Assembly: GCA_009617715.1 (NCBI GenBank)
Contig: VTFK01000164.1
Location: 434,001 to 498,000, forward strand
Direction: 5' to 3'
Source: Plectrocnemia conspersa
Lineage: Eukaryota > Arthropoda > Insecta > Trichoptera > Polycentropodidae
DNA length: 64,000 nucleotides
Under the pieces are notes generated by a model. The model had not been told where the DNA came from and did not search any database. It was given only the letters and a program-made list of their open reading frames with translations. Position numbers and translations under genes: made by a program. This document shows positions 48,236 to 61,210 of this stretch, piece after piece. Within the stretch, counting starts at the first letter, position 1; each line of letters begins with the position of its first letter.

Positions 48236-50094
48236 GAGTCATCAGTGATTTCATTATTGCAAAATTTAAAGGGGGCTTTTATATTAGTATTTTTCTTTGA
48301 AAATACTTTTTAATAATCGTTTTTTTGTTGCCAAACGAAGCGTTTCACATAGTATATTACTATAATCGATTTCCAACCACTCTTATTGGTAAATTCGACC
48401 TCGGCGAATGTGAGTTTTTCTTTTATTGTTATACTATTACACTAAAATATATATATAATTTTTTTTTGAGGATGCAATTTAATGCGAGCACTAGAAATTT
48501 AATATGAGTTAAATAATAACAATGTACGCAAATACATTGTATAGTGTACATTGTTTTCTTTTTCGGTGAAAAATGCTGTTCTTCCGCTCGTTAACAATTT
48601 TACATCCGCATAAAGAATTTATGAGAATTATGTTAAGATGTCTCTTTTGTGTGTGCGCATTGTTTACTGCAATGTTTTGTTCACATGGCCTTGATTTTGG
48701 TTCACATATTTTTTTAAATGCGATGATTTATGCTCAAACGAAGCATTTTCACTGATCATCTTTATAAAATGACCTGAAAAATTTTTAGGCATTTTTACGC
48801 CAAATTAATCTTTTGAATCATTGGGATTTTACTTACTCTGTTTAATTCTAAAAAAAGTAATAAAACGTATATTCTGTTTTTTTTTAATAAGCAATATAAA
48901 TAACTAAGTTTTTGATTGATTAAAAGTACATATGTATAATTAATTTTGGGCTCTAAATAATATTTTTTAAGTAGAAAAAATACTGATTTATACATATGTA
49001 ATTGATTTTTTATTTGTAGTGATTTATATATTTTAGTTTATAGGTTTTTGTTGTTAAATTTGATTTTGTTCAGTTTATTAAAAGCATTGTTATGTATATA
49101 ATATTATTTTGCTATTTATGAAATACAAATATTTATAGTTATAAATAAAATATAAATATAAATAACTGCAATAATAAGGCGGCCGGTAAGAGTTAAAGGA
49201 TGTTATTTTTTATACATACAACAATCATAATACTATTAAAATTAACGTTTTTAAACGTATTTTTATTTATAATCCACGCACATGCATCGCTTTTCAAAAA
49301 AGTATTTGTAAATAAAAAATGTCTTTTTAAGCCATCCGACGCAATTAGGAAACAAAAAATTAGTATGTGACTAGTGAGTAAATGTATACACATTTGGTAA
49401 TTTGTTAGTATATTCCTGGAAGTAAGTTAATTTTATTTTAGTACTTTTTACTACTTGTGTGTTTTAATAATTTATTTAAATCCTCATCTACTATTAAATT
49501 TCGTAAATTCATTTTACCTTTTTATTTTATATTTTATTTGGCTTTTTACTGTGACTAATATTTTATTTCCCAGTTCCTTGGTATAAAACCATTTATGATA
49601 TTCCTCCTTAAAGGGTTAAATTTGTCATGTAAATATCTGATATATTCCAGTAATTTCAATTTTTATTTGTTTCCCACAAAGACTTTTTATACATAACTAT
49701 AATATGCTTAAAACTAACTTTTCAATTAATCATATCCAAAAAGTTTTTAATAATTTTTTGAATTCGCTGTAGATTTTGTGCAAAATCGTTAGTTATATTT
49801 TCACTAGTATTAATATAATTTTACTTACTAGGCCAGTACGCTAGTTAATATCAGTAAAACTTTTTTGGTTAAAATCAGTAAAACTGAAACATTTTGCCCT
49901 TTACAGGAAATGTGTCACATTACAATTATGTTTTAAAAATATAATTTAACTGATTAAAATTAAATATCGTTAAAACTACATTTGACAGTTAAACCTAACT
50001 TAAACAAAGTTAATTCGTAAATTATATACTGCTCTAAGCAATAGTTTGTTTTAGAACCATCATTATGTCAACTTGAGTTTGGTTAATTCGTATA
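48236..50094. other. AT-rich intergenic DNA, weak R2 trace
   Basis: No gene. Several 60-66 codon frames here are typical chance frames. Near 49,795-49,855, ATATTTTCACTAGTATTAAT and ACTAGGCCAGT are traces of the R2 leader/middle zone. Confidence 0.4.
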
Positions 50095-50295
50095 AGTTAG
50101 GTTTGGGTTTGAACAGCAAATGAAGGTTATGCAATATCAGGTAAATTATATTTTTGCTACTATAAATATATATTTATAGGTAAATATGTATTCAGATATG
50201 ATTTCATTGCGACGCTAGTGAAAATATAACTATATTGGTAATATATATCCACTATAGAACAGAAAATATATATCTGTCGTAAGAACTTATTTCAA
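50095..50295 (+). repeat. R2 composite repeat, leader and middle blocks
   Basis: TTAGGTTTGGGTTTGAACAG, CAAATGAAGGTTATGCAA is followed by GGTAAATATGTATTCAGATA, TGATTTCATTG and CTAGTGAAAATATAAC. The 3' block is absent. Confidence 0.6.
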
Positions 50296-50330
50296 ACGGT
50301 GAACATTTGCGACGTGTCATTTGCACATTA

Positions 50331-50372
50331 GCTCTCAACTTTTAAATTAAAAATAAAAAGTTGAGCTGAACA
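50331..50372. other. Short perfect-looking hairpin
   Basis: CTCTCAACTTTT and its complement AAAAGTTGAG flank an AT loop. It lies just after the R2 copy and is probably a repeat end or chance hairpin. Confidence 0.35.
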
Positions 50373-50509
50373 GCGACGCGCTGACGACAGATTATGTGCT
50401 ACTGAAATACTGTTTATAGCTATTTATTACACAAACAGATTATAAAAAATCTTTAATCATATAATTTATTTCTTAATGTTGTTATTTTATTATATCGAGG
50501 AAACTCGCA

Positions 50510-50700
50510 ACTTTTTTTGCGATTTATCCTAGGAATATTTTTATGCAAAATAACACCTTTGTATAATATTCCCTTGGCCATACTTGTTTTCTTGTACTTA
50601 ACCATCATTAAATTGGCTCTATTTCTACTATTAAATCTAGTATGTAAATATTTATTTCTTATTAAATATTTTCTAATTTATATAATGAATTATATTTAAT
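50510..50700 (-). mobile_element. Non-LTR retrotransposon fragment (short)
   Basis: Plus-strand CCTAGGAATATTTTTATGCA, ATTCCCTTGGCCATACTTG and TATTAAATCTAGTATGTAAA match, in order, the LINE fragment at 44,455-44,580. The sequence is therefore a minus-strand copy covering only the extreme C terminus. The plus frame 50,517-50,699 is its antisense shadow. Confidence 0.7.
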
Positions 50701-50879
50701 AAAAAATTAGTTTGAATCTATCCTGAGCAACGCCGTATATATTTTCTCAGTGAAATTAAAACATATATATTCTTATCTTGATATGGTAAAATGCTTAAAA
50801 TCAAGATTGAAAAAAGTTTTATTTTAGTTATGCTCACTGATTTTTTTTTTATAATTGCGATAGCTTTCATTTAGATCAC

Positions 50880-51310
50880 GATCTTAAGCGCTGTACCTAT
50901 TATCACTAACGTGTCTATCTATGGCAATTTTACGTCAAGGATCCCTTATCGGTGACCAAACGGGTCCAATAGCGATAAACTCTTCAACTCTACGAGAGCG
51001 ATCGAAATGGCAAAGCTTCAGTCGATGGGACGCCATCTTCGATGAAGGCCGTCCTATACGCGACATTTTTTTTATCTGTGATATATAAATAGTGATTGAA
51101 AATGATCGAAAAGATCGAAAGCGAGCCGTTCGACATAGTTAGTGTTTTTTGTTTTGTTTAAGCATTCTCGATAAACTCATTGTGCGGTAGTCTTGTTTTA
51201 AAAATAGTGTCGCTGTAATAATCGCTAAGAACAAAGGTCCGGCACGTTCGATGACACTGAACGCTTTATGCGTATATTCGAACCTAAATTTTTGTCTGAA
51301 AAACAGGTTG
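50880..51310 (+). promoter_or_regulatory. Promoter-like island with TATA box
   Basis: GC-richer sequence (50,880-51,060) leads to TATATAAAT at 51,082-51,090, then a CGA-rich stretch. A donor-like AACAG|GTTGGC at 51,304-51,305 could end a short exon. No convincing initiator lies at the right spacing, so direction and use are uncertain. An alternative first exon of the gene at 59.6 kb is possible. Confidence 0.25.
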
Positions 51311-52109
51311 GCGTGTATGAAATGTCGGTTTTCGTAATTAATGATTATAACATATATCTGTATGTCATAATTATTCCGAGAATATAAATATTTTACAGTT
51401 TTATGTTCAATAAATATAGTTTATGATTGTACATCACCGTATCAAGCTTTTAGAAATTCAAAATTTTACGCCATCAATTTTCATGTATGACGCAATACAT
51501 AAATGTGAATCCAAAAGTGTTTTAAGTGAAAATTAAGTGTTTAAAGTAAATATATGATTATGGTGTTTGTATTTTTATGAGCGAGTAGCGCGAGATTATA
51601 AGTGCGTATGTGTCAGTGAAATGTAACGTGCTAGATGTAACTGGCATTGTATCATAAATCAAAAACTAGCAGCTATTGTAAAATTAATCAAAAGATCAGA
51701 TATTTCATCGCGATTGAGATTTACTGATAAAAAATTCAGCAGTGATGGATCTATCATGATCACAAAATCGGAGAAGCATTAGCATTAAATTCGTAAACAT
51801 GGCAGGTTCATTACTGTCGAAATATATTACATTTATTAATTTAAATTATTTTTAAACCCTATAGATATTATTTAACGTTTAACACAAAAAAGTGAAACAG
51901 TATAATTTGCTAAATACAGTAGTTTTCGCTTAATCGGGACACATTGAACCCCAAATATTTTGCTCCAAATAAGTGAAGTTTAAGGTAAAATTATGAATAT
52001 TACGAATTTATAAACTTTAAATCAATAACATCAAAACATATATATGAAAATAATAAACATACTATATTTAAACTATAAAAAAAACATAATATGTGTTCAG
52101 CGACGTCAT
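51311..52109. other. Intergenic DNA, nothing recognised
   Basis: No gene or repeat recognised. AACATGGCAG|GTTCATT near 51,797 is a weak donor-like site. Confidence 0.4.
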
Positions 52110-52292
52110 TTCGTCAAGGGGGGGGTGGAAAAAATTGGCTATTCAGTATTTTATTTTAATATTTTAATTTCATTAAGATTCATAGTATTTTATTAAATGA
52201 CATACATTTTTTGGTCAAATTCAAGGGAGTCCCTAATTAGAATACACGCTAAAAGCAATTAAATCGTGCCGTCGCAGTGGTTATCCAACTAT
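52110..52292 (+). repeat. R2 3' block followed by a foldback fragment
   Basis: AAGATTCATAGTATTTTATT, ACATACATTTTTTGGTCAAA and TTCAAGGGAGTCCCT form the R2 3' block. It runs within about 15 bases into ACACGCTAAAAGCAATTAAA, TCGTGCCGTCGCAGTGG, one foldback arm. The same adjacency is seen at 21.9-22.1 kb. A 9-G run lies at 52,120-52,128. Confidence 0.6.
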
Positions 52293-52675
52293 TGGCGGCC
52301 GGTCAAAAGAGCGTGCGTCAAATGAGCACCGTCAAAATTATTTATAAATAATTAATAAATAATAATGTTTTCATTGACTAATCATTTTAATCGTCATTAT
52401 GCTCTGGCACATAAAATACTAATTTTACCGCCTATATCTCGTGAATTTTTATTCTTTGTAAATATCTCACAATTTACTTATATTTTGTATACCTAATTCT
52501 TAAAATATTTATTAGTTGATTTTTTATGCGCTCTTATGCCGCGCTCTCTTTTGTCAAGCGCTTATATGACTGTCCGCGCAATTGACGTACGCTATTTTGT
52601 GCATTATAAGCGCTCTTATGACGCATCGCTTTTTTGCCGCACCCTCATTTAACCGCGCTCATTTGTAACGGTGCC
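52293..52675. mobile_element. Second element bounded by ~15-bp phrase arrays
   Basis: The left end reads GGCCGGTCAAAAGAGCGTGC, GTCAAATGAGCACCGTCA. The right end, complemented, is about nine degenerate units such as GGTTAAATGAGGGTGC, GCGTCATAAGAGCGC and GTCAATTGCGCGGACA (52,523-52,672). The unit (GTCA+AATG+RGCG) is of the same form as the GTCAAATGGGCGA units at 18,832. There is no frame in the 200-base AT-rich interior. Confidence 0.55.
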
Positions 52676-53214
52676 TACTTTTATATATTTTTTTATTATC
52701 TAATCTTTAATGCATTGATAAAATAAAACATTACTGACTATTCTCATTTGATTTTTAGTCGAAAGGATAAAAAAATCAGAACAGTGTTATAACCCACATT
52801 CTTCACGGCTATATCGAGGAAGTGAATACCTTCCATTCCGGAATATAAGAAGCACCCCAGATTTATTGGCTCTCTGTATTCTGCAGTTTCATGAATACAT
52901 TTTTCTCTAATGACAAATGTATTTTATCCATTTAATCTATATAAATTAATTTATATCTAACCAGATAACCTTATTCTTTCACAAACAATTAATTTATAAC
53001 GGTGTTTTGGCAGTTTTTTTTTGTTTCTTTCCTTAAGCCACATCTAATGTTTGTCAACATTAATATTTTATCAAATGTTTCACAAATACCCACCAGTGAA
53101 ATCAAATACAGTTTAATGTCTATCATATAACATTCATAGTATCACTCGGTTTTCACCAATTGTAGTTATTTTTATTCTTAACCCGACTTATTGCACTAAT
53201 TTCTTAAAAAGTTT
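52676..53214. other. AT-rich intergenic DNA, nothing recognised
   Basis: No gene or repeat recognised. Confidence 0.45.
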
Positions 53215-53335
53215 TAAAACTGATGATTGGTTATAACTCGAAATTCTGATTTCTCGTTGTTTCTTATTTCTCGAGAAATGAGAATTCGCATTTTCACTTT
53301 TCGATTTTTTCGAGAATATTCTAGAAATTTTAATA
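53215..53335. promoter_or_regulatory. Heat-shock-element-like cluster
   Basis: At 53,314-53,326 the sequence reads GAATATTCTAGAA, a perfect three-pentamer heat-shock element (GAAnnTTCnnGAA). Within 80 bases upstream there are many more TTTC/GAAA pentamers, including TTTCTCGAGAAATGAGAATT. There is no neighbouring promoter or gene, so a chance low-complexity patch is also possible. Confidence 0.3.
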
Positions 53336-56300
53336 AATAAAAAAATACAAATGTTTTTATTAAATATAGAACATTATTGACCACTTTACTTTTTTTTCTA
53401 GGTTATTTTTAATTTTTATACACCCTTTTAAAAAAAATACATTTTCATTTTATTTTAATTTACTTTTTTAAATGTTTTTACTTCTTATTTATTTTAAAGA
53501 TTTAAAGAGCGACATTTTTAGTGAAACGTCGAATGTTAAAAAGCGGTAATCATATATGTACATATATTACTATTTTAATTATAAACGAAACCAAACCTAA
53601 TTATATAATATTAGATATTGATATATTTTTATTATTAATTTTTAGACTTCAGACTTATTTTAAATTACACAATGTTTTGTACTTAATGTACGTAAATGAT
53701 AATAAATACCGGACATTTTATCAGAATCCATTCAATGCCCTACATATTAATTTTTATTAAATAATTAATTAATGTGTATATTATATTATAAATAAATAAT
53801 CGTAAAGATAAACATTTTCTTGTATACGTACATATGTTATTTTAATAATTATATGATTTATAGCTTTTGATTACAATATAAATACAATAATATTTACGAA
53901 TAGATCATTTGAAAATATATGTTATTGTGTATATATATAAATAAATTTTTTTTTCACAAAGTTTAATTCAACATGGAATAAAAAATATTGTCGTTTTGCT
54001 TCGCCATAAAAATTATTCAATCGAATCGAATTCCTTATGTCATTATTTAGCATTATTTTATGATAATAATTAACTCTTTTTCCGCTGTGGATTTTTCACT
54101 TTTGTTAATTTTTTTAAGTAATTTATTTTATTGTTCAAAGTTTTGCAATTATCCTAATCTTTGACTTTCTAAATATAGGATAATCGATGAAACTTTGCCT
54201 TCGATAATAACACACACAATAATAAAACAAAGGAAGTCGAAGAATTAAGAGTTTAATTGAATAATATCAATTTTTTATCAACCATCGTAACAGGCTAGCT
54301 ATTGATATGTTTTTTAATCAATTTGTGATAAGAATGTTAGAGTGACGAAGGTGATCTGGTATAGCCGAGGAAAAGGAGGTCATACTTAGTTGGGTTTGCC
54401 GCAAATCGCTGTAAATGTTTTTAATTAAATGTATGAAAAAAAAATATTTAGCCGCAAGGTCAGTTATAAGGATCTTATAAGTTACACATACGATCTAACA
54501 TATTTTTGAAAAATCAGGTTTTCATAAAGGAATTTATTTGACGAGTTACCCAAAAGTCTATTTTAAGACGTATAACGTGTATGTATAAATCTGGTGATTT
54601 CTTAATAGTTAAATTAGTGAAGAACCTGTTTAGTAAAATATTATATTATATACGTATATTATATTGCAATGAATCAGTTTTTTAAATGGATTTATTATTA
54701 CTTTACTCGAATCGTATTTTTATTTATTTATTGCTTTATTTACGCAAGTCTTGCGTGTGTTAAAAAAGTATGACAGCTTTAATTTTTATCGTATTTATTT
54801 ACCCTTCAATATTTATATTGTAGAGCCCGTCATATACAATGCACTTATGAAAGCGTGTCTTTCAATTCGCATTCTCCAAGAAACGCTTATCTACAATCGT
54901 AAAACGTTGCTGTTTCAATGTCCTTTTTATCTGCGGAAACAGATGCCATATTTGGTAAATATGTTGTCGATTTGACTACAATTCACAAATCAATAGGGAA
55001 ATGAGCACGTGAGTTATCGTGGTGATAAATTGTAGACAAATAATTATGGTTGTCTCACGTAAACTCATAATTAATCGTACCACCGATAGAAATAATTCGT
55101 AGTGAATATATTTGAACCTTGACATTCAATCGAACTTGACTTAATTTTTTTCAGGGTGCTTCCTTTGATTTGATGTCGTAACCATACATACATCCATGAT
55201 TCGACACTTGATTCAAAAATTGCTTAGCAATCTCTTTACGATGGTGTTTTTATTGAAAAGCAATTAAGAAATAAACTTGTCAGCTATTTGTTTCAATAAA
55301 AATTGCTGTGTATATTTATTTTTTATTATATTTTCATTGGTGAGTGATGTGCTAGGCCGTTCATCTGTCTTGTCATCTTCGACGACTTCACGGTTCTTTT
55401 GCAAAAGTTTGTATCATCCATAAACCATAAATTTGTATATAAAATCCTAGTCAAATGCCTTCTCCAGCATTTGAACAAATTAAGTTAATTTCTTTGTTTT
55501 TGTCAAACACAAACTACGCGAGAAAAAAAATATAAGCTTAACTAAAAATGATCAATTTTCAAAATTCGAAAATTGTCGTTATTATACATATTATGATAAT
55601 ATTATGATTGTAGAAATATTTTCTATGAGAACTTATATCTGGGTGCTCCTAATGTACCCTTGCTTCTAATATGCAATTACAAAGCTTTGTATGTAACTTA
55701 TTTCAAACCAACATTATAATGTAACTGTAAAATTTGTTCAATAATTCATATGTATTGTTATATACGTGTCTTTTTTATCGAAGTACTGCGTCAAATAGTC
55801 TCCCAAGTCGTCTCAAAGATCCGGTTGAACTCTTGGAGTTCAAGTGATTGTTTAGATTAAAGTTAAAAGCGGCTGATTTGTCATGTTATGTTCAATACAG
55901 TAGTGTATTAGTTACATACTTTTGAGGAAATAAGGGAAGTACAACGTCCCCAAATATTTTGATTATGTCTACGATTCCGGATGGAACTAGACTTTAAGTG
56001 GTTGTCTAAATATCATTATTCTCAACGTAGTAAAGGTAGTAGTAAAGGTAAAGATTGGTGACACGTTTTTAATTTAAGTGTTTTTTGCACCGCGTTATTT
56101 CGCATTTGAAAACGACGTTTATAAAATGGATTTATCTGCTCGGATACGCAATAACATTTGTTAACGTCTATTTTATTTGTTAACGTATTATTTATTATTT
56201 ATTTTTAACGGGAAAAAGTTGAAAAAATACGAAAAAAATCTGCTATTGCGACCTCAATACTTTGCGTTTAATACACATATAAATCGTTTTATTGTATCTT

Positions 56301-58359
56301 TCTTACAAAAGTATATATTAGTTCATAATTATATTGACACTATACATTTATATTTCATTTAGTTATACACTTAATTAACGTAGGTTTAGCAAAAAATCGA
56401 AAAAATATTTCAAACAAGGTGAAGAAGATATTTCATAATATAAAAAACAAAAATATATTAAATCACTGTCATCAGTTACCTGTGGTTAGGAAATTATTAT
56501 ACTAATATTAACTGAATAATTATTTCATAATAAAATTTATGCTAAATTTCAAGGTTTATATTTTTAAATATTTTTCACACGTGCCATTAATAACGAAGCT
56601 TTTATGCCAAAATACAGCAATTAATCAACTTTATTCCTATAAGCTTATTATATATATATATATATAAAAAAAAATATAATTCAAACTTAGCCAAAATTAT
56701 TTTTAAATAGATTACTATTGCTAAAATATGATAAATATTTTTGGATTTTATTATTCCACCAAACTTATTCTATAAACTATATATTATACTAATAAATATT
56801 ATAAATCGATAACATTTTTATTGTACTTATTGTCATTCATCTAAATGCTTTTATATATCTTAATACTATTTATTTGTAGTAAAATCTACGCAAAAAATAA
56901 TAATATAACGTTGACATATTTTTGATTGCCGCATATAGTTTTAGCGATTTTATTTTATTTTTTACTAACTGCCTAATCAACTATTGACTTGTAGGTATAA
57001 AAACATAGATTTCAACGCGTTTACAATATAACGTTAATGATGGACTTTGAAATATCTCATACACTTAGTTTATAATTACATACTTCATGAATTATTATAA
57101 AAAATGATTGACATGTATAAAAAATGGCACGAGCAAATATTTACAAACGAAAAAATTGTACTTAAATTTAACGAGCAAAAAATATTTATACATTTACATA
57201 TAATTAATACTTTTAAATCCTGCGGAAATGAAGACAATTGCAATAAAAATAATTTATGAATATTATTTATTTTTCGCGGTAATTAAAAATATTAATTTCA
57301 AATAAAAATATTTATAATATAATACTACGTGTGTTAACTAACATATTTTTTGTATGGGGAATAGAATGGCTGCCAATTTTGTTCTTAATCGTCAATTGTG
57401 CTACGATTAACGACGTTGACATTAATTTTAATCGTGCTGTCATTTACTGCTATTAAACTGCACTTAAAATCGTTATTTAAATAATATAATTATTAAAAAA
57501 AATATGATACTTAAATTGAAATTAAGTTTAGAAACAATTTCAAATATTACACATATTTTTTTTTTTATAATTTTAAATAATCAAAATTCTATAAATTATT
57601 AAATGTTATAGCAATATGCTTAAGCCTGCCTGCATTTGTTTGCGCATTGCGCTCATGATCTTACTCACTACCTCCTATCGTTTATGCAACTTCATATATA
57701 GGATGATACATTTTATTTAAATTTTCACCTATATTTAAAAAATCAACATTATAATAAGTATTTATTTATATACATATATGTCAATCGACTTTAATCAGTC
57801 TCTTATCGATTCAATATTTAATTAGTCCCTTATCGACTATTTTTTTATTATAATAATTTTTATTATATAAAGGAAAATGGGTTGGCTTTGTTTCTTCTAT
57901 ATGACAAGCAATTTGATGTTCTATTATTTAAATACAAGTGAAATGAAAGGCTACTTTTTATTGACAGCTTAGAGTGAATTATTATTATTATATAAATGTG
58001 AAAGAATTATTTTAAATATTATTCGAAATCAATGCAGTTTTGATATATTTGGGGTAGCAAAAATAAAAAATAAATTTAGATAAAGAGGGATTGAGAAGAG
58101 TTGAGAGAAAAATCACCCAGCTAAGCTTGATAAACATTTGCTTACAAAGTTTCCTAAATTGATCCTCAATTTAGAGAGCTTATGAAAGATTTATCCAAGT
58201 GTTCTGACACCATTACAGAATTAATTATTTACTATCAAAAAGAAATGAAGCAAATGCTTTTCAATATTCAATCGAAGTTCATATTAGTATGAAAATTAAT
58301 TAAGCAAATAAATTTTGTATTAATTAATATATTTTTTCTGAATCGCAAGATTTACATGT
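53336..58359. other. Long AT-rich intergenic stretch, no gene recognised
   Basis: A (TA)n run lies at about 56,649-56,667. Plus frames of 61-79 codons (53,521; 54,751; 56,177) have no motifs or splice context. Slightly GC-richer patches at 54,350-54,410 and 55,330-55,400 show nothing recognisable. Confidence 0.45.
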
Positions 58360-58465
58360 CATGTGTTCGTCCGTAAAGAACGAAAGGGCAGCAATTTTAC
58401 GGTACGCATCAGTCGGCGCCCACCGTTCGAACGGAGCGGTTGGTGCGGCGAACTCTAAAATACGT
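58360..58465. promoter_or_regulatory. Small GC-rich inverted-repeat patch
   Basis: CGCCCACCGTTCGAACGGAG is followed by CGGTTGGTGCGGCG, forming nested inverted repeats around TTCGAA (58,417-58,452). It lies 1.2 kb upstream of the first coding exon. It may be regulatory; no partner motif is recognised. Confidence 0.25.
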
Positions 58466-59642
58466 ACAATAAATACATTGGATTCAAATTATGAGTTTTA
58501 TTTAAGCAGTTTGCGTATCCAATACTAAGCATAAAAATAAATAAGTGAGAAGAGAGCAATTATTTTTAATGTCTACACTGCAGCATCAATTTCCATTTCA
58601 AAACAAAATAAACACTAAACTTATCATTAACTTTTCAAACATGATTCACATGTTTTTAGACAAGCGTCAAACAAGATTGATTCGACTGTTTTTAATACTA
58701 AAGCGGTCTTTTATTAAGACAGGCGAAAATGGTCCGTAGCATTCTCAACGTTCGCAGCAATTCATATAAACGTTATAAATGATAAAAAGTAGTTTTGAAT
58801 CAGATTTTTAATTATAGAGCATTCTAAATCTATAACCAAAACGGCGTTTTAAAAAAATATTTTTAAGGTTTGTGTTTGTAAAGAGTCGCTTAAATTATAT
58901 ACCTGTAGAATTTAAATAAACCAGTTTGGCACCTATTTAGTTAGAGCACGTTGAAGATACGTTATGTTTCAACTACTGCGACGTTTCGTATTTAAAAAAT
59001 AATTACACAATCATAAAATTCAAAGGTGAATCAAATGGTTTTGTTTACACATTGAAGTCATTCATAAAAAAAAACATAACACAATTCACATTGAGTTCGT
59101 TCATCTACGTTTTTTTATTATCATCAACTAGTTACAACATTCCATTATAATAGATACATTTTTTTTGTACCGATGCGCAATTAAAACGTTGAAGAACACT
59201 ACAAAATATTCTACGAACAAGACACGTTTTTACACGAGAACAATGTGGAAAGTGCGCAGAGATATGATATAACTGGGATGAGAAACGGAAAAAATTATAA
59301 TTATTTTTTTTGTGTGCTATGATTTCACAACAATGCCCCATCGCAAATTCTCCGGCCTAGATGTGATAACTATTATTTTAGATTTAAAATAAGTTTACCC
59401 AATTTTAAATTAATATTAGTACAATTTTAATCGATAGCATGCCTTATGCAATTATACAGCTAGTTCCTCTAGCAACGGACGTTAATCAAGGTATTGCAAT
59501 TTTCACTACATAACGACCTTCGTTTTCATATTAAAAAAAAACACAGTGTTTTAGTGATAGCGAATTGGCCGGATCGTTGATCTTTCTCTATCTACTCGAC
59601 TGTTTTATGACCTCTATATATAATGTTTATTTTTGTCCGCAG
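58466..59642. other. Sequence upstream of the first coding exon
   Basis: AT-rich, with chance frames only. It ends in a pyrimidine-rich acceptor, TTTATTTTTGTCCGCAG, immediately before the start codon at 59,643. The transcript therefore begins further upstream, and this is probably intron. Confidence 0.5.
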
Positions 59643-59919
59643 ATGTCTTGTGGTCTAAAATGCGTCGACAATCTGCTGAACCGTTCGTTCTACAAGCTGG
59701 GATTGTTCGTAGGCCGAAACCCCGGCTACTTCATCATAGTTCCTATCCTCCTGACACTCGTCTGCATAACGGGCTATCAGCAGATCAAGTACGAGATAGA
59801 TCCGGAGTATCTCTTTTCTCCTATAAAAGGAGAAGGAAAGACCGAGAGGAACATCGTGGAGGAGTTCTTCAAAGTCGATTACAGCCATCGGTTCAATGTG
59901 GGGAGGATCACTAGACCAG
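59643..59919 (+). CDS. Patched domain-containing protein (PTCHD/ptr type), coding exon 1
   Basis: This is the start of a multi-pass membrane protein of the patched-related family, relatives of the sterol-sensing-domain/RND proteins Patched and NPC1. The exon encodes 92 residues plus one base. MSCGLKCVDNLLNRSFYKLG is a short cytoplasmic N terminus. Residues about 30-48 (YFIIVPILLTLVCITGYQ) are the first membrane helix. Then comes the conserved YEIDPEYLFSP, GEGKTERNIVEEFF and HRFNVGRITRPG opening of the first extracellular loop. I choose this start because a strong acceptor abuts the ATG; the longer frame back to 59,565 would read through that acceptor. The donor is CCAG|GTAATT, phase 1. Substrate is unknown: members are thought to affect sterol/lipid distribution or Hedgehog-like signalling, but this is family inference. 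Confidence 0.93.
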
Positions 59920-60214
59920 GTAATTTTCAATATTTCATAACATAAACTATTTTTAAAAGTGCGAATATATGATTCGAATTATAATAAAAATAAGGTTTAA
60001 TTTAATCTCAAGTGCTCATATTTTTATTATATTAGTTACTGTTATTTTTTACTTTGAATATAATATAACGGTTATTAAAATCAGAGCTATCAAACTGGAA
60101 AAAAATAATAATTAATAATAAATTGTATCGGTTTAATATTAGAAAATTATCGATTTTTGTTTAAAATAATCACTAATTTTACGATTTTTTAATATATTTT
60201 TTATAAGACAATAA

Positions 60215-61210
60215 ATTAAAGTTTTATTATCAATTTATTTAGCTAATACAGTTAATTGTTTATACACTAAACAAATATAACCATAACATATCTATAAAAT
60301 ATAATATAAACATAAAGAGAATTATTATAATTTATTTCTTAATGCACGAACGTGTTTCTTAATTCCATTGAGGAAACCCATTACGTTTTAATTTTTGCGG
60401 AAAGTCCTAGAAATATTCCCCTGGCCGTGCTCGTTTTTTATACATATTTATCCTTGAATTATCTCTATTTTCAGTATTAAATCAAAGTACATCTTAATTT
60501 ATTATTAAATACTGATTAAAATACTCTGATAACTTATATATAAATACTAAAATATTAATCTTCAATATATCTTGAATATCCAACTATTCTAATTTATCAA
60601 TCATACTTCTAAATAAATCTATATTTATTTAAAACAATTCTCATTGCCCTATTTTATAATTTTGCCACATTTTTATTTAATTTATTAAGCATATATAATA
60701 CTGTTGCACAATAATTATAGTGGGGCAATATAATACTACTGTAGATTATATTTTTGTGTTTGTACTAAACATATTTCTCATTCTAGATAATAAACCTAAA
60801 ATTCTACCATTTTTATCTACATTTACTCCAAAATATTTGCTATTTCCAACTATTTTTGTAATAGAGCTATCTTTAACTATTATTATATTATTATCTAACA
60901 TAGCTATATTATAATTAATAAACATACATTTATTTTTATTCTCATTTAGTTAAAGTACAATATTTTTTAACCATATTTATATTATACATAATTCATTATT
61001 TAAGTTACATACAGCTTCTTTAACATTATTAACTGTACAAAAAAAGTGTTATCCGCAAACAGATGTATATTATAAATTATATCAATAATATGAATCAAAA
61101 ATAACAATGCTTCTAATTTGTACCTCTGTGGTACACCGTGAGATAAAATTTTCTCTTTTGAATAAGCATAATTTATTTTAATAATTATTACACCATCTTA
61201 TCAATAAATT
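60215..61210 (-). mobile_element. Non-LTR retrotransposon fragment with dead RT core
   Basis: Colinear with the fragment at 44,240-45,095 but longer at the 5' side. On the minus strand the RT motif HGVPQ is at 61,140-61,126, followed by ALLFL and II(N)DI-like residues. FADN is at 61,059-61,045, where an active enzyme has FADD, so the catalytic Asp pair is lost, and many stops interrupt the frame. The 3' UTR and AT-rich tail lie near 60,215-60,320. It is inserted antisense to the host gene. The plus frame 60,720-60,914 is its shadow. Confidence 0.8.

Noticed and set aside
50517..50699. Plus-strand hydrophobic ORF resembling a membrane peptide
   Set aside because: Antisense of the LINE fragment; the same hydrophobic pattern appears opposite the other LINE copies.
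59565..59642. N-terminal extension of the patched-related frame (26 codons)
   Set aside because: A strong pyrimidine-rich acceptor ends directly at the ATG of MSCG; the extension reads through intron sequence.
59633..59930. Overlapping ORFs on both strands over coding exon 1
   Set aside because: Shadow frames of the real exon, whose frame alone carries the patched-family motifs and correct splice phases.
60720..60914. Plus-strand 64-codon ORF in the patched-related intron
   Set aside because: Antisense shadow of the LINE copy.
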